A DNA stretch of 20,140 bases from Clavulina sp. PMI_390 (Eukaryota; Basidiomycota; Agaricomycetes; Cantharellales; Hydnaceae), in NCBI GenBank assembly GCA_015039315.1, contig WIDE01000031.1:1-20140 (forward strand). Reading direction: 5' to 3'. Below are positions 9,290 to 19,253 of this stretch, in pieces. A program made the translations under genes and the position numbers. Within the stretch, counting starts at the first letter, position 1. Each line of letters begins with the position of its first letter. The notes under the pieces were generated by a model. It searched no databases. It worked only from the letters and a program-made list of their open reading frames with translations, and was not told the DNA's origin.

Positions 9290-11458
9290 ATGTCGGCGCC
9301 CGACCCCTTATTTATGGCATCTCACTATGCTGGGCCCATCCAAGCTGGGGCATATGTGAATTGCTTATTCGTAAGTGATATACCACGACACTCAGCCATC
9401 TCGCCAAACTGACACTATTCTACGTCATCCAGACTGGAATCGCGCTAATGCAGCTTCAGGTTTATGTGCGAAAGTACAAGAAGTACGCCATTGACTGTCA
9501 ATACTTCGAACAAGCTCTTGAACCATGAACCTCTAGCGATGCCATTTGGATCCAACTGCTTGTCACACTGTGCTGCTCAGCAATGACTGTCGATGCTATT
9601 TTAACGTGCTACCAAGCGTACTACTCAAGCATTGTCCAGTTTGGTAGGCACATCGTCATCTTATACACACTTGCGGAATCCATAGACTAATATGACTTTT
9701 CATGGCACCAGGAAGCGTCGAGGCGACATACACCTTGACTAAACGTGCGCTTGCCATTCTCTGTCCGCTCTCTAGGGATTTTCTCATATCTTTTCTGCCC
9801 GTTCAAAAGCCTTCCAGATCGGTACGTTATTGTCCATTCGGAAATCAATGGAGTCTTGCTGATCTGTTTATGTTAGCTTTGGACATGGTTAGTAGAAACT
9901 GCTCATGCGGCTTATCTCTTTGCGGTCCACCAATAAACGATATCTGACCGGCGATTGCTTCTCACCAAAAGCTGGACATACCATCCACCCTTGTCCAGTT
10001 GTTCTTCTCATGGTGAGTAAAACTGCCAAGCGTATCCAATTATGCCCTAGCTCACTCAACGCATTTCTCCGACAGGAGAGTAAAACGCTTGACGGGTAGG
10101 ACTTGGGTATTTGCTTTCGTTGCCTTTACTGTGGTTGTTCAGTGGGGTAAGCTTCTTGATTGTAATGATGTTGTCAGCTCCGCTGAAGATACCTGGGCTC
10201 CGACAGCTATCACAATCACCGCAGCTACAAGTGCGTGGGACTCGACAGAACTTACGATATGCTTTCTTTGGTTTAACGTGGCTTTTTACCAGTTGGACAT
10301 GTATACGCAAAGACCCTCCAGTCGCTTGCGATTGCGGGGTATGTGTCAAATTGGAGATTTTGTACTGAAAGGGTCTGACTTGCTCTACAGGTGGTCCTTG
10401 TCATTAGCAGTGGATGTTCTCCTTACCATCAATCTTGTCCTCTTCTTCGTGAGTCCTCTTCCGAAACGGGCTATTATCACTGCTGAGATGACCCGAGTCC
10501 CGTAGAATACTCGTAAAACTGGGTTTTCTGACACAGACGACCTTCTTGGGAAGTTAAATCGACGTATGTGTTCTCTGCGCTTGTATAACTTGCGATGTTA
10601 CTTACAGTTGTATACGGCTGCAGTGACTGTCCAGACTGGCATATTGATCTCGACATGGAACCTTGTCATCATTATCATAATGGTGGGTGGCGCATTCATT
10701 CGTGATCCTTACTTGAGTCTCACCCATCTTCTCTCCCTTGCAGTCGATAACGGTACGTCTATTGTTGCCAATGACTTTTGAACCGATAAGGCCATTCTCA
10801 TCTTGTCACACGTAGACCGACTTTACAGACTTTGCATTTATCGTCTCTTTCCCTCCACTTTACGTCATTACATTGATGTCGTCCTGTGAGTATCCATTGC
10901 ATTCATCACCAACTACCGTCTCATCCAATAATGTGATCCCATCGTCAGTGAATGCTCGTCACGCAACGAGCCAAGGTAATCGTTGGTCAGATGATACTCC
11001 ATGGTCAAATTCAGGTACTGCGACGGGACCTCGGCGGGTGAGTGCATCGTCATCTCGAAGTTGTCGTGTGCTCCTAGCCCTTACCTTTGTCCTCTCAGAC
11101 GGCAGATCTTGGCATCTCGGACGTCCAGGTCATTCGTGGGACGGATCGGAACGAAGCTTTCCAACTCGATGATCGAACTCGCCCTCGTTCATTTTCCACA
11201 CACCCACATCCCGCCTCAGGAGGCGCTACAGCTCCTACTGGAGCGAAAAGTAAGCTGTCCCATCTCGTGGATATGACGTCTCGCGACATTGCGCCTGGAG
11301 ATATCGACGAGGAGAGCGAGAGCGGGAAAACCGATTTAGAGCTAGGAAGCAGTGACTTGAGGATTGACCTTCAGTCCGAGCATCATGGCGCCGAAACCCC
11401 GCAGTATGAATCATATGACGGGAGGTCGCAGGGCGATGTGAAAAGCTGGGCGGTGTGA
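9290..11458 (+). CDS. Seven-TM DUF6534/DUF6533-like membrane protein (gene A)
   Basis: Membrane protein of unknown function from a family expanded in Agaricomycetes. Seventeen exons: 9290-9370, 9433-9482, 9537-9643, 9712-9744, 9810-9821, 9877-9887, 9972-10012, 10076-10146, 10207-10230, 10293-10338, 10391-10448, 10506-10563, 10624-10682, 10744-10752, 10816-10885, 10949-11037, 11099-11458. Spliced length 1179 nt, 392 aa. Hydrophobic segments near residues 16-36, 46-68, 98-113, 118-140, 155-178, 200-218 and 224-244 give seven helices. Family marks: W-S-L-S-L-A-V-D in TM5, KTGFSDTD at 182-189, TVQTG, and LNAR at 244-247. The tail from about 247 is hydrophilic and rich in Ser/Asp/Glu. Three microexons (12, 11, 9 nt) are needed or supported by frame, and all have equals in gene B. 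A receptor-like role is possible by topology only. Confidence 0.87.
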
Positions 11459-12560
11459 TGTGTGAGTGTATTAAGTTACAAATGTCTATTGAAGCACGCC
11501 TCACTGTGCTGCGTAGCTATATACCCTGAGGAGGTTAAATATGTCGAATGTGGTGTAAATTAAACCTCCCACTTGTATACTATCCCAGATCGTATCCAGC
11601 ATAGCGCATGGTGTCCGCATTAGGCGCGCCATATTCGCCACGGCGCCAGCTCTGTAAACAATGGGATTGAGTATTTGTTTAGCATATTATCGGTAGGGAG
11701 AGCCTTTGAAATATTATGGCACATACTATCGAGACCTCCCTTTGTCAAGTTGGGATGCCTGAACCCACTTGGAGGTGGAGTGCTTGGCCGTTGCTTCACG
11801 TGTCGAACCCCAGCTCGAATAGCAGTACCCTTCAACACACTCAAACGGGTAATAGCCTCTGCGACCCAGGATCAAGCGTTCCTTGGTGCCGACTTCGCCA
11901 GAGACCAAAGCTTGTTGTGCTCCAGTACGGTCGCTGAAAGAAACACCGCTGCCATTGGAGCTCGCAATTTTATGTAGGCATTATGGAATAGGTATGCGAA
12001 ATTGTTATTATCCCCAATATACACATGCTCCTGTGCCACTCCGGAGATTGGGCCATAAGTGGCATAGGACAAAATCGTCCAGCTGCTGACAGTTCCCTTA
12101 CGATAACATGGTCTCTTAAGATATACCATCCTTTCTACTACCTAACGAGACTGTTAGATTCCAACGAATCTCGATGGATTTCACAATATATGGCAGCTTA
12201 CTATTATCGCGCTGATAGCGGCTTAGATCGGCTTTGTGCGTCGAATTGTTGTCACACTCTTCATACTACTTCACTGGTGACAGGTTAGGATCGGCCAATT
12301 CCGCGGGAACCGAGCATCTGCTATTTCCACTCATCACCTCATTCTCGTATAGCGGCGTTCTCATTCTGCGTCTACTTGAACTCTTAGCCACAATTTCCAC
12401 GGATTTGGGGCTGTTGACATACCAATACGCGCGTGCTATCTCCCCCGGCACGCTATCTGCTCTGAAGGTCTATACCTGTGTATTTTAACTCCACAAGCGG
12501 CGTCGCTCGTGATAGAGTGAGCTATCAGGCCTTGAGATATCAGCTTACTAAGAGAACTCA
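11459..12560. other. Gene-free region between 7TM gene A and repeat P
   Basis: The first 150 nt are the gene A 3' flank. On the minus strand one frame stays open from 12129 to 11620 apart from a single TGA at 11872-11874. It has no intron-supported extension and no family I recognise, so it is not called as a gene. The rest shows nothing. Confidence 0.45.
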
Positions 12561-13672
12561 CGGGTCATATCGAGTAACTCGAAAAGCGACGCGCCACACC
12601 ATGTCATACCATCACACATTGCCGCCCATCAGTCTTCTGGACGTACTCAGGACCTTTGAGTCCGAAGATCAATGAAGTCCATTTGTCGGTCTAAATATCC
12701 CGTTATCAATGAACTGTCACTCTTTATTCGTTTGCTCCTCATTATGTCACACAACGCCTTGTTCGGTTCAACAGTTGTTATCCCCTACTTTCGCAAGCCC
12801 TAAAAGCATGAGCGGCCATGAACCTTCGGCCGCTATATCCTTAGGGGTTATCTAGCCATACCAATGAAACTGACCACTGTCTCTCAAAGCGCTGAAGTCT
12901 CGAGAGGCCACGTCCATAGCTAATGGTTCTCAAACATGAAGCGGGGCTGCTTGAGGCCTTGGATGGCGTGAAGGCAGTTGGAAATCAATTTCCAGTTAAG
13001 ATTCGCCAGCAACCGGGGGGATTCCTCCTGGAAATTGGCTCATTAGTCAACTTTTGGGGTCATGCGCAACGACTACGTGCGGGCAAACATGACGAGAAGT
13101 CATTCAATCAACGGTGCCTAGCCGGAAGAATGCCATGAACAGCAGGTGACGGCGGTGTAAGTCCTTTCAAAGGCCATTGTGGGTCTAATGGTTTTCACTC
13201 TCTGATCAACCTGGTCCTCAAAGTCCATTTGACAGAGATCCTAATGTCACTAGTTTACGAAGTCGTCCGAGGAAGATGGGTAACAAATCTCTACGTTCCT
13301 CAGCCGTTACCGTGGCAGAGAACGGGGTAGAAGGCTTGTCATTATCTGGGCGAGGACTGAAGCTTCAAAACAATAAGCATTGAGTGTATCTTCATCATCG
13401 GTTCGACAAGTCCTCTTCGGCATAGAATATTGTATTAGGACTTGAGTTACCTGGATTGGAGTTTTTTAGGCCCATACAAACCGCCCGTGACACTCTCGTT
13501 AAGTTAGTCTCCTGCGGTTGGACTTGCTTCTGTGCGCGTAAGAATCTCTCCGAGAGATCCTAGGTCCGGGTAGAACTCCCCGACTCGCCCCCCTTTGCCA
13601 AGCTCACGATAGAGAACTCCGCCTATATAAGGTCTCCACCCCTCTCCCTCCCAGCCCGTCATCAACCAGACG
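12561..13672 (+). repeat. Repeat P, lectin D 5' flank
   Basis: Partner of 6293-7390, here directly upstream of an intact lectin gene, so it is best read as the extended promoter region of lectin D. It ends in the leader just past the TATA box. Confidence 0.85.
13624..13631 (+). promoter_or_regulatory. TATA box of lectin D
   Basis: TATATAAG, 79-86 nt before the ATG, followed by a C-rich leader. In the orphan promoter copy the aligned position (near 7340) reads CAGATAAG, so the box is degraded there. Confidence 0.65.
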
Positions 13673-13709
13673 CAGCAGAACTCTTAACGAGCAACTTCAA
13701 TCACTCACA

Positions 13710-14875
13710 ATGGCACATGTCACCAGTGGCACCGTCTATACTATCATCAACAAGCAGGGCGGCACAGTCGTTGATTTAAACCAGTCGACCATCCGTGGTG
13801 CGATCTCTGATTATGGTGCTCCTCAGCAGGTTCGTTGATTCTTTCATTGAAGTTGGATCACAAAGGCTTCAGCTTGTTGAAACGCGTGTTCCGTGCATCG
13901 ATTCCTAATCGTCCTCAAAATCTTCAGTGGCTCGTCGAAGATGCTGGCAGTGGGCTTTACTACATCCGCTCTGCTTATGGTTCCAAGCCATACATCAACG
14001 TAGGCACCAATGACACCAGTGCAATGCCCTGCACCGATAAAAAGTGTGCGTGGAAGATTGTCCAGGACCCAGCGGATAACACCTCTCTCAAGTAGGCCTC
14101 CACCCTCTGAAATTATCATGTAACTTTGAGACTCATAGGAATTTGGCTTGTTCGGCTCAATTCCATCTTCTTAGCGTCCTAACTCCTGACGGGAGTCGTT
14201 GTATGGACTTGTGGGGCGGCTCCCCAAACGAGAGGATCGTTACCCATAACTATCAAGATGGCCCGAACCAATCGTGGATTTTCAACCCTATCCCAATGTT
14301 TAAACCTCCAACGCAGCATATCATTGTAAGTCCATGATCCGATATTGGCTCTCATTACTCCCTCTGATCGCCCGCTTATTCCATGCGCACAAAGCTAAGG
14401 AATGTCTACACTGCCTCAGTTGCTGGTCTTGATTGGAAGAACAAGGCTGTCATTGGAGCTCCTCCCAGCGCTAGTGCAAACGGGATTGTGCGTGCCCATA
14501 AGCTTCGATACAGCTCTCTACTTACACATGTCTACTTCTCAGTGGGAGGCTGAGCCAGTCAATAAGGCCCTGAACCTATACTATATCCGCAATGTTTCCC
14601 AAGGGACTTATCTTTCCGTCCAGGGCGAACCCTCCGCAGGTTCCCCTGTCTTCAGTACGACCACAAAGCAGATCTGGGAGATCCGTCCCGATGCCCTTGC
14701 TCCAAACCCAAACCTGGGCCAGGTCGTAAGGATCTATTACCAATCGATGAACCTCATGTTGGACCTGTCTGGCGGAAGCCCTGCACCTGATACACCAATT
14801 GTCATGAACACCGTCACCTCCCCTGGAACGAATCAGGAGTGGAGAATCGAGGGAATCATTGGATCGAAGGAGTGA
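13710..14875 (+). CDS. Ricin-B-type (beta-trefoil) lectin, lectin D
   Basis: Paralogue of lectin C. Exons: 13710-13829, 13928-14091, 14175-14325, 14395-14487, 14543-14875; introns 98, 83, 69 and 55 nt; 286 aa. Two tandem trefoils, no signal peptide, no transmembrane segment. Repeat ends: QQW 39-41, CAW 80-82, QSW 127-129, GIW 175-177, QIW 219-221, QEW 274-276. The fourth site, QIW in lectin C, has lost its Gln, which may weaken the first repeat of the second trefoil. An in-frame alternative acceptor at 14138 (intron 14092-14138) would add 12 residues before VLTPDG. The acceptor at 14174 is preferred because lectin C conserves it. TATATAAG lies 79-86 nt upstream of the ATG, and the 5' flank is repeat P. 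The gene sits between the convergent 7TM genes A and B. Confidence 0.9.
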
Positions 14876-15328
14876 GCTTTCTGGGACTAGCTACAGCATT
14901 TGTGTAATGATCCCTGCAGAAAGATGAATACTATTGGAGCGAGTTTTATGGCGGATCGACGGTATCGTTCAACCGTTACGAACTCCATTGCGTTGAAGTT
15001 TCAAAACTATGCTAATAAAAAACCTGCGCTGTACCCTGCCTTATTCTCGCCCCATGCTGGGCAATACACGAAACCCAGTATCGGTCACGAGGCCTCGCTT
15101 CAAAGAGCTAGTAAAGAAAGCTGCCTAACCTTGTCGCAAGGATCGTCCTAGGCATTAAGAACAATACCTACTACACCAAATGCTCTGCCGACCGAAACGT
15201 CTGAATCATCTCATATTCGTAAACAGGCAAGTTGCCATTCAAAAGTAATTAAATACACTGAGCGATGCGTCTGATTTACATCGATGGCGCCAAACCCCAA
15301 TGAACGCACATACAGGCGCGACATGATA
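14876..15328. other. Shared 3' region of lectin D and 7TM gene B
   Basis: Converging ends of two genes, 453 nt apart. AATAAA at 15014-15019, 139 nt past the lectin D stop, is a plausible polyadenylation signal. No other feature seen. Confidence 0.45.
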
Positions 15329-17527
15329 TCACACCGCCCAAGCTTTCACATCACTCTGAGGCTTTCCATCGTACGATCCGTGCTGCCGGACCTCGCCTCC
15401 ATGATGGTTGGACCGCAGATTGGGACTCAAGTCATCACCTCCCAGCTCAAGGTCCACTTTCGCGCTCTCGCTCTCTGCGTCCATCTCCCCAGATGATACA
15501 TCACGAGGCATGCTCACGAGATGAGAGATCTTGCTCCTCGTCATTCCATTGTCCGCAATTGCACGAGACGTGGCATATGGATGAGTGGAAGCAGGCCGAG
15601 GGCTGGCTGGTTCAGTGCCAGGGTGCCGCTCGTCCAGGTGGAATGCCTCGACTTGCTCAGTAGTGCGAGTGACCTGAATGTTTGAATGACCAACATTGGT
15701 CACCTGTGGGCAAAGTATCGTAAGGATGCCAGAAAGGTAAATCATTCCTTATTCACAATAGACTTACGCGTCGAGGTGCGGTCGCAGTGCCCGAGTTTGA
15801 CCATGGAGTGTCGTCCGACCAACGATTGCCATGACTGGTTGCATGGCGAGCATTCACTAGCGATAAATAAGGTTATTGCGTGAGACAGTCGCGGATAAAT
15901 TACGTCAACGTGAAAACACCCACAAGAGGACATCAGAGTGATAACATAGAGCGGAGGGAAAGACACAATGAAAGCAAAATCTGTGAAATCGGACTGTATG
16001 TTGGTAGATGAGAGTCATATTCATGGGTACAGAAAATCACGGAGTTAAGACGCACTGTGGTCGACTACGAGGTTCGAGGTTCGGTCAGAAGGATGCGTTG
16101 ATTGTTCAACAGGGTTTCGCTCACAGTGATAATGATGATAGCAAGGTTCCACCATGAAATCACTATCCCAGTCTGAACGGTTACTAGAGCCATCTCCAAT
16201 AGTAAGAATATATAGCAAGACGAATGGTGATATAAAACTCATACATCGATTCAGCCTCCCAAGGAAATCGTCCGTGTCAGAGAACCCAGTCTTGCGGGTA
16301 TTCTATAGGAGTATGAGGTTTGACTGTAAACACAGTATGGTGCAGTAAATGTGACCCACGAAGAAGAGAACAAGATTTATCGTGATGAGGGTGTCGACTG
16401 CCAATGACAATGACCACCTGAAGAACGGGTTAGAATCTTTGAGTCAAATACACCCAATACAAGACGTGCCCCGTGATTGAGAGCGCTTGGAGAATGGTTA
16501 CATGTACATGTCCAACTGAAGAAAGCCACATCATGGTTGAGATAGCAGGTCGCCAAACGTAACGCAATTCAACGTACTGCTAGCGGCAGTAATTGTGATA
16601 GCTATGAGACCCGACAATTGTTCAGTGGGTCTGACGAAGTAGATATCGGCGCGAAACTTACCCCACTGAACGATTACTGTGAAAGCAACGAAAACGAATA
16701 CCCAAGTTCGGCCTGTCAAGCGTTTTACTCTCCTGTCAACGGAATGCGCTAAGTGAGGTTGCACATAATTGGATCATGTCGGCAATCGTGTCAACGTACC
16801 ATGAGAAGAACAACTGGACTAGTGTGGACGGAATATCTAACTGTAGGGAATAGGATCCAAGTTCAGGTCGTTATTCACAGGTCACCAACAGACCGAGCTA
16901 GGGATCGATGGTTACTAACCAGGTCCAGAGCTGGCACAATCATGTCAGCATAACTTCCCTCGACTTGATGGATAATAACGTACCGACTTGAAAGGCTTCA
17001 GGTTGGCAGAAAAAAATGAGAAAAACCGATGAGAGCGACGATAAAGAAGCATCCAAAGATCTTGGACATACGTTGACTTAGGGTATAGGTCGCCTCAATA
17101 CTCCCTAGCGTTGGGAAAGGCCATGTCAGCCTACGCATTCTGCTGGACTGCATGAGATGAAGAGGTGCCTACCAAACTGCACAATGCTCGAGTTATAAGC
17201 TTGGTAGCACGTCAAAGCAGCATCGACAGTCATCGCCGAGCAACATAGCGCGACAAGCACTCGAATCAAGATGGAATCACTAAAATCCCAATGGTTCAAA
17301 TGACGTATCATCTCACAACGACCAGGGCACGCACTTTTTGTACTTTCGTACATACACCTGAAGCTGCATTAGGGCAATTCCAGTCTGGACAGCATCGTCA
17401 AATGTTAGTCCTGTGATACCGCCGAAATCATGAAATATTCACTTACGAATAAGCAGTTCACATAAGCTCCAGCTTGGATGGGCCCAGCATAGTGAGCTGC
17501 CATAAATAAAGGGTCCGGGGCCGACAT
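15329..17527 (-). CDS. Seven-TM DUF6534/DUF6533-like membrane protein (gene B)
   Basis: Inverted paralogue of gene A. Exons: 17527-17447, 17384-17335, 17279-17173, 17104-17072, 16995-16984, 16930-16920, 16840-16800, 16732-16662, 16601-16578, 16515-16470, 16417-16360, 16302-16245, 16183-16125, 16064-16056, 15993-15924, 15856-15768, 15703-15329; 397 aa. The first 16 exon lengths equal gene A exactly, including the 12-, 11- and 9-nt microexons. The N-terminal 44 residues differ from gene A at only one position. Marks: KTGFSDTD at 182-189, TVQTG, LNAR at 244-247. The C-tail keeps islands such as GNRWSDDTPWSNSGTAT and the ending VKAWAV (VKSWAV in A) but is otherwise diverged. Intron 10 (16469-16418) starts with GC where gene A has GT. 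Without GC-AG splicing there the frame breaks, so either it is spliced this way or the gene is damaged. Divergent from MFS2. Confidence 0.85.
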
Positions 17528-17975
17528 CAGATTACACTATGTGAAGTACAACAAAAGAATGAAGGAAAGAAGAGGAGGGGGACACCAGGCTTGCGACGAG
17601 GGCAAGCATTTTGCAGCCTCCACACCCTCCGTTAAGTATCGCGATCAGCCTTTCGCCATTTGCAACGACCTGGCGTTATGACGGTTGCATAGAGTGATGC
17701 CGTATATCAGCGGAAAGTTTGACATGCCGCAAATCTGGGATAGGAAAGAGAGCGTCCTACAGCGTGGGGAGCGGAATGCGGCATAGCGTTGCAAGTTATG
17801 AACACTAGCTTTATGCTTCATAAACTCTAAATTGATCGCCCAAAAGGCAGCTCATACTGCCACATGGACAGCCGTAGCCAGGGACGGAGGAAGCCGTGAG
17901 CCCAAAGCGATCAACCTTGAAGGATCATTGGTCAACACAATTAAGTCTCCACCAGGGCTCGGAGACATGGGACGC

Positions 17976-18690
17976 TCGTGTTATATATTCGAGCGATCCT
18001 CGTATTTCACATGAGTGGGGTATTCGGCATATCGCCTCATCAGACGGATCCGGCGGGTAGTTTGAACAAGACCTGCCACAGGCTGCCAGCGGCAATGTTG
18101 AAATGATCAGGGATACTGGCAACCAGGGCATCCCGAGCACCTTTTTTATGGTTCATAGGTAAGATTGCCGAGATCTTGGCATAGGAGTTCCGCCTACTTC
18201 GGACAACGTGGCTAATGAATGGGGACGGGTGGTCTGAAATCGACGAGCCACACCGGTAGATTCCTTCCAATAATTCGTTTAGCCCGGGATTATACAGTTT
18301 CGAGGACGCATAAGAGATGGAGAGTGTGTACTGGTGAGAAATGCAGACATGGCATGTAATTTAGGGATGGAGAGCCCTTTTTCGTTTGGACACAAATACC
18401 AGAGTCGCAGGATGTAGAGTCTCTGGACAAGCCGAGGAGGCAGCCGGTTGACAAGTCTCACCAGATTCAGAACGACAACTGAGAACGTATTGATGAGACA
18501 ACTACCCCAGACACAACAAGACAGGCTTTGCTGACGGGCATAGACGGAGTGAGACACATCCCGCAGGCGATGCGAGGCCATTACCAGGTTTGTATGGGCT
18601 TGGCAAACTGAATGAAAGGGCGACATTCCATCGCCGACGCTCGGTCGGCGGGAGAAGCTGTCAATTGAGTCGGGGCCGAAAGCCAAGCAG
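17976..18690 (-). repeat. Block U, copy 3 (between 7TM gene B and MFS2)
   Basis: Read on the minus strand, this copy matches copy 1 in its first 130 nt and again around 18180-18230, and matches copy 2 further, to about 17976. The middle (about 18300-18540) is the most diverged part of the three copies. Confidence 0.8.
18632..18650. promoter_or_regulatory. Conserved hairpin/dyad in block U copy 3
   Basis: CGCCGAC-N5-GTCGGCG; in the orientation of the other copies its loop is CGAGC, as in copy 2. It lies between gene B and MFS2, about 600 nt from the MFS2 start. Confidence 0.55.
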
Positions 18691-19100
18691 GTGTCAACAC
18701 ACCCTCTCCGCCCCAAGCCCGTCGCTCATCGACAGCAGGAAATCAGAAATAATCTTGATACTTTTACCTGACCCCCGTATCCAAATCCAAATAAACCAGA
18801 CATAATAATGCGATGCTACTCACCTGTATGCCCCAGTGACAGTCAAGAGTTGTGCCTCCAAGTATGCAGCTCAGCCATGCCAGTGATGGGATGACACTTT
18901 GAGGCTACGGTTGATGACCTGAGCCTTGCTTTCCTCTTCATAAGCCACGCGTATGCCTCCCCCGGCGTCCTATGAGTCATCATGGAGGCTCCGAAACCCA
19001 GGCGGATGCAATCTGACCGTCGCCGACTGGGCATCGGTCACCCGTCTGTGAATCGGGATCGCTTGCATGCTGCATGTAACTTGCCATCTGCTCGCCAAAG

Positions 19101-19107
19101 TATAAAG
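19101..19107 (+). promoter_or_regulatory. TATA-like box of MFS2
   Basis: TATAAAG within CGCCAAAGTATAAAGAAAC, about 150 nt before the ATG at 19254. It is followed by a C/T-rich leader, as in MFS1. Confidence 0.6.
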
Positions 19108-19253
19108 AAACACGGGATGAGACTGCTCTGGACTTCATCACCACCTCCCTCACTCCTCTTACAGCAGCACGACAACACCTGCAGCTGACCCTACCTTTCC
19201 TCAGCTAGCCTTCTCCTCACTCGCCACATCTAATACACCTTGCAAATCTCGCA

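Larger units (their letters stand above)
17528..19253. promoter_or_regulatory. Shared divergent upstream region of 7TM gene B and MFS2
   Basis: Holds, from left to right, the gene B promoter (elements shared with gene A at 17528-17960), block U copy 3 with its hairpin, a poorly conserved stretch, and the MFS2 promoter with TATAAAG. The intact layout suggests a bidirectional control region. On the left of the window the equivalent region has been split. Confidence 0.6.

Noticed and set aside
11795..11830. TCGAACCCC-like string resembling a tRNA T-arm on the minus strand
   Set aside because: No matching acceptor stem, D-arm or anticodon arm could be folded around it.
12923..13138. 71-residue plus-strand open frame upstream of lectin D
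   Set aside because: Inside the other copy of repeat P; the equivalent frame at 6643 onward has an early stop, and no splice-supported extension was seen.
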